Positions 4,787 through 7,092 of a stretch of DNA of 7,092 nucleotides are shown piece by piece (position 1 is the first letter of the stretch; the number at the start of each line of letters is the position of its first letter). The position numbers and the translations under genes were made by a program. The notes beneath the pieces were generated by a model. It ran no database searches, was not told the origin of the DNA, and saw only the letters and a program-made list of their open reading frames with translations. This DNA is from Porticoccaceae bacterium (GTDB lineage: Bacteria; Pseudomonadota; Gammaproteobacteria; Pseudomonadales; Porticoccaceae): NCBI GenBank assembly GCA_030741175.1, contig JASLVT010000066.1, positions 1 through 7,092 of the forward strand. The letters run 5' to 3'.

Positions 4787-6943
4787 TTAAGCGTAGAATC
4801 GCTCGCCCTTAGCGGCCATGTCCCGCAATCTATCGGTGGGACGATAGAGCTCACTGAGATGGGCATATTTATCGCCTCTTTCCACAATTGACGCCAACCC
4901 TTCTTCGTCCATCCAGCGACAGATTCCGCCCCTAAAGGCAGGAAATCCAACGCCATAGATAAGCGCCATATCGGCCTCTGCTGGCGAGGCAACAATACCC
5001 TCCTCCAAACAATGCACCATTTCCATCGCCATAGAGATTAACAGTCGATCGACAATTTCATCGGCGTCAACCTGTTGCGCCGGGCCGGCAATAGTCTCCA
5101 GAAGGGCCACAGCATCGGTATCAACCAGCTTAGCGGGCTTGCCCTTTTCATTGAGCTCATATTTGTAATAGCCCAATCCATTTTTCTGCCCCAAGCGATT
5201 GGCGTTAAACATGGTTTCAGTAGGCCAGCGATCACCTTTACTAAAGCGCTCGGGCAGGCCCTCGGTCATCGAGCTGTAGCAGTGGATAATGGTATCTATA
5301 CCAATCACATCCATAAGATAGGCTGGCCCCATAGGCAGACCCCAGGCCTCCATAACCTTATCAACCTGTTGAAAGTCAGCACCTTCTCTAAGCAGCATTT
5401 CCAGACCAAAGGTCATACCAAATAACACCCGGTTAACCAGAAATCCGGGACAATCATTGACCACAATCGGCTTTTTACCCAGACCCAATGCATAGTTGCA
5501 GACTGCGGCAATGGTTGAATCTGAAGTCTTTTCGCCGCGAATAATCTCGACCAGTTTCATGGCATGCACTGGGTTAAAGAAATGCATGCCGCAGAAGTTC
5601 TCTGGACGCTGCAAGGATGTCGCCAAGCGATTGATGCTGATAGTGGAGGTATTGGAGGTAATCGTTGCTGTACTGGGCACCTGCGCCTCAATTGCTGGCA
5701 GAACCTGCTTTTTAACCGACTCCAATTCAACCACAGCCTCAACGACCATATCGCAACCGGCGATAGCGTTGTCGTCCAAAGTGGGTGTAATTTTTGCCAG
5801 AATCTGCTCAGCACCCTCTTCGCTGAGCTTGCCGCGTTTAACTGATTTGCCAAGGAGTTTTTTAGCTTCACTGATACCTAAATCCAGCGCTGGCTCGGCA
5901 ATATCCTTCATCACCACAGGAAAGCCCCTGAGCGCATTCTGGTAGGCAATGCCCCCGCCCATAATACCGGCGCCTATCACACCAGCCTGGGCCACAGGCG
6001 GCAGTTTCTCTCCCAGAGCGGCGGCATAGCCTTTGGCAGTTTTGGCAATAAACTGATCATTGAGAAACAGTCCGACCAGTGCACGCGCCTGAGATGTTTG
6101 AGAAATCTCGTAAAAAGCGAGGTTTTCCATAGCAATGGCCTCATCGCGACCTACAGTCGCCGCCTTAGTCATCAGCTCAACCACCTTTAGAGGGGCTGGA
6201 TAATGGTTGCCCGCTGAGGCCTGAATCATTGCCTGAAACTTCTCTGACAGGCCGCTTAGCTCCTCAGCGGCCTCAGGTAGTGCACTGTGCTTCTGGCTGC
6301 GACGGGCAGCGTAATCGCGGCTACCATCGGCTAGTTCGGCCAGTAGAGCTAGAGAGGCCTCGCGCAGAGACTCAGGCGCTACCACGCTATCGACGGCACC
6401 AGCAGCCAACGCGGCCTCAGGTTTCTGCTGATTACCCGAAGTGACCCATTGCACTGCAGTTGAAAAACCAACGAGGCGCGGCAAACGCACGGTGCCGCCC
6501 CAGCCGGGTAAAATACCCAAGCCAGTTTCCGGTAGACCCACAGCAGCATTTGAAGCGATTACCCTGCTGTCACAGGCGAGACAGACTTCAAACCCACCAC
6601 CAAGGGCGAAACCATTGATCGCCGCCACCGAGGGAAAAGGTAAATCTTCAATCTGAGAAAAAATCCTATTGGCCTCTTGAGTACCTTGTAAAAATTCTTG
6701 TTTGGGCGCCGCAAACATAGTGGTGAATTCGGTAATATCCGCACCCACCACAAATACCGATTTGCCACTGCTGAGTAACAGGCCACGAATATCCGCACTG
6801 TTCTGCACAATAGTTACCGCCTCATTAAGCTCGCCCAACGTCTCCTGATTAAATACATTGACTGAACCGGATTGACTATCAAAGTTAATTTCGACAAATC
6901 CATTTTCTATGGCTTTAAGACTTAAGGTTTTTCCGTTATACAT
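4787..6943 (-). CDS. fadB: Fatty acid oxidation complex alpha subunit: enoyl-CoA hydratase / 3-hydroxyacyl-CoA dehydrogenase
   Basis: FadB is the multifunctional alpha subunit of aerobic beta-oxidation. It hydrates trans-2-enoyl-CoA and oxidises L-3-hydroxyacyl-CoA with NAD+, passing 3-ketoacyl-CoA to the FadA thiolase. At 718 residues it matches FadB length (E. coli 729, Pseudomonas 715). Residues 1 to about 190 are the crotonase-fold hydratase, with VGADITEF (66-73), GFALGGGFE (111-119) and GLPE (136-139); Glu119 and Glu139 are the catalytic pair. A linker leads to the NAD-binding domain with GAGIMGGG (324-331). GMHFFNPVH (452-460) follows, where His454 and Glu466 keep the 12-residue spacing of the E. 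coli His450/Glu462 dyad. Then come NDCPGFLVNR (496-505) and the C-terminal helical domain with GQKNGLGYY (585-593). ATG is supported by GGAAG five bases upstream. No fadA follows; the next gene is convergent. The N-terminus resembles FadB more than FadJ. The gene appears intact. Confidence 0.96.
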   Translation of the reverse strand: MYNGKTLSLKAIENGFVEINFDSQSGSVNVFNQETLGELNEAVTIVQNSADIRGLLLSSGKSVFVVGADITEFTTMFAAPKQEFLQGTQEANRIFSQIEDLPFPSVAAINGFALGGGFEVCLACDSRVIASNAAVGLPETGLGILPGWGGTVRLPRLVGFSTAVQWVTSGNQQKPEAALAAGAVDSVVAPESLREASLALLAELADGSRDYAARRSQKHSALPEAAEELSGLSEKFQAMIQASAGNHYPAPLKVVELMTKAATVGRDEAIAMENLAFYEISQTSQARALVGLFLNDQFIAKTAKGYAAALGEKLPPVAQAGVIGAGIMGGGIAYQNALRGFPVVMKDIAEPALDLGISEAKKLLGKSVKRGKLSEEGAEQILAKITPTLDDNAIAGCDMVVEAVVELESVKKQVLPAIEAQVPSTATITSNTSTISINRLATSLQRPENFCGMHFFNPVHAMKLVEIIRGEKTSDSTIAAVCNYALGLGKKPIVVNDCPGFLVNRVLFGMTFGLEMLLREGADFQQVDKVMEAWGLPMGPAYLMDVIGIDTIIHCYSSMTEGLPERFSKGDRWPTETMFNANRLGQKNGLGYYKYELNEKGKPAKLVDTDAVALLETIAGPAQQVDADEIVDRLLISMAMEMVHCLEEGIVASPAEADMALIYGVGFPAFRGGICRWMDEEGLASIVERGDKYAHLSELYRPTDRLRDMAAKGERFYA

Positions 6944-6948
6944 AGGTA

Positions 6949-6953
6949 CTTCC
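6949..6953 (-). promoter_or_regulatory. Ribosome binding site of fadB
   Basis: On the minus strand GGAAG is five bases before the ATG at 6943, which supports this start. Confidence 0.55.
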
Positions 6954-6980
6954 GTTGGCAGTTATATTGTTATGAGTAGT

Positions 6981-7008
6981 ATTTTAGCTTTTAGAACGCT
7001 TGAGTCTA
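6981..7008 (-). promoter_or_regulatory. Candidate fadB promoter (TAGACT-N16-TAAAAT)
   Basis: On the minus strand TAGACT (7003-7008, four of six to -35) is followed after 16 bases by TAAAAT (6981-6986, five of six to -10). Initiation near 6974 would give a leader of about 30 bases. A second -10-like box, TATAAC (6961-6966), is too close to the ribosome site to be likely. I see no clear FadR or PsrA type operator in the gap from 6944 to 7060. Confidence 0.3.
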
Positions 7009-7060
7009 TGATTTACTGCCGGCGAATATCCAGTATCAAAAATAGTAGGCTACATCCGCC

Positions 7061-7092
7061 ATGAATCTACGTCAGACCATGCAGGCTGAACA
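7061..7092 (+). CDS. Possible start of an unidentified gene, cut by the right edge
   Basis: An ATG at 7061 opens a frame of ten complete codons (MNLRQTMQAE) running off the window. It is the first start after an in-frame TAG at 7046, and it is divergent from fadB across a 117-base gap that suits two promoters. The ribosome site is weak (AGG at 7047-7049, 11 bases away). Too little is visible to name a family, and the frame could be accidental. Confidence 0.35.
   Translation, partial: MNLRQTMQAE

Noticed and set aside
5496..5945. Plus-strand open frame of 149 codons opposite fadB
   Set aside because: It is antisense to the NAD-binding region of fadB, low in complexity and without motif or initiation signal.

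Overview
The window looks like chromosomal DNA from a gammaproteobacterium, probably a marine or otherwise free-living heterotroph related to the Pseudomonadales/Cellvibrionales. The reasons are a long Pseudomonas-type isocitrate lyase with the KQCGH active-site motif, malate synthase G, a FadB-type fatty-acid oxidation alpha subunit, and roughly half G+C. Taxonomy is inferred from remembered protein similarity, not from a search. No RNA gene, CRISPR array or insertion sequence was recognised.

Left part (1-2941) is a glyoxylate-shunt cluster. The 5' end of glcB (malate synthase G) runs off the left edge on the minus strand. Behind it, also on the minus strand, is a LysR-type regulator. Divergent from the regulator is aceA (isocitrate lyase), which ends in a strong intrinsic terminator. 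The presumed glcB and aceA promoters look alike (TTGGCA, 16-17 bases, then [T/G]AGACT, about 24 bases before the predicted transcript is translated). This suggests co-regulation, perhaps by the LysR protein between them.

Middle part (2972-4743) holds one plus-strand gene that does not belong to this theme: a single 546-residue protein fusing a class 1B dihydroorotate dehydrogenase (PyrD) to its electron-transfer partner PyrK (FAD, NAD and [2Fe-2S]). It has its own perfect -10 box and a TTG start, and ends in a perfect 12-bp inverted repeat that includes the stop codon. The whole unit is bracketed by an exact 14-bp direct repeat lying in the two flanking intergenic gaps. Most gammaproteobacteria use the quinone-linked class 2 PyrD, so this looks like an acquired one-gene cassette.

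Right part (4787-7092) is fadB on the minus strand, convergent with the pyrD-pyrK fusion and without fadA downstream of it. A probable divergent gene starts at 7061 and leaves the window after ten codons.

Together, fadB (fatty acids to acetyl-CoA) and aceA/glcB (net carbon gain from acetyl-CoA) form a coherent C2/fatty-acid growth module. The pyrimidine gene is the outlier between them.
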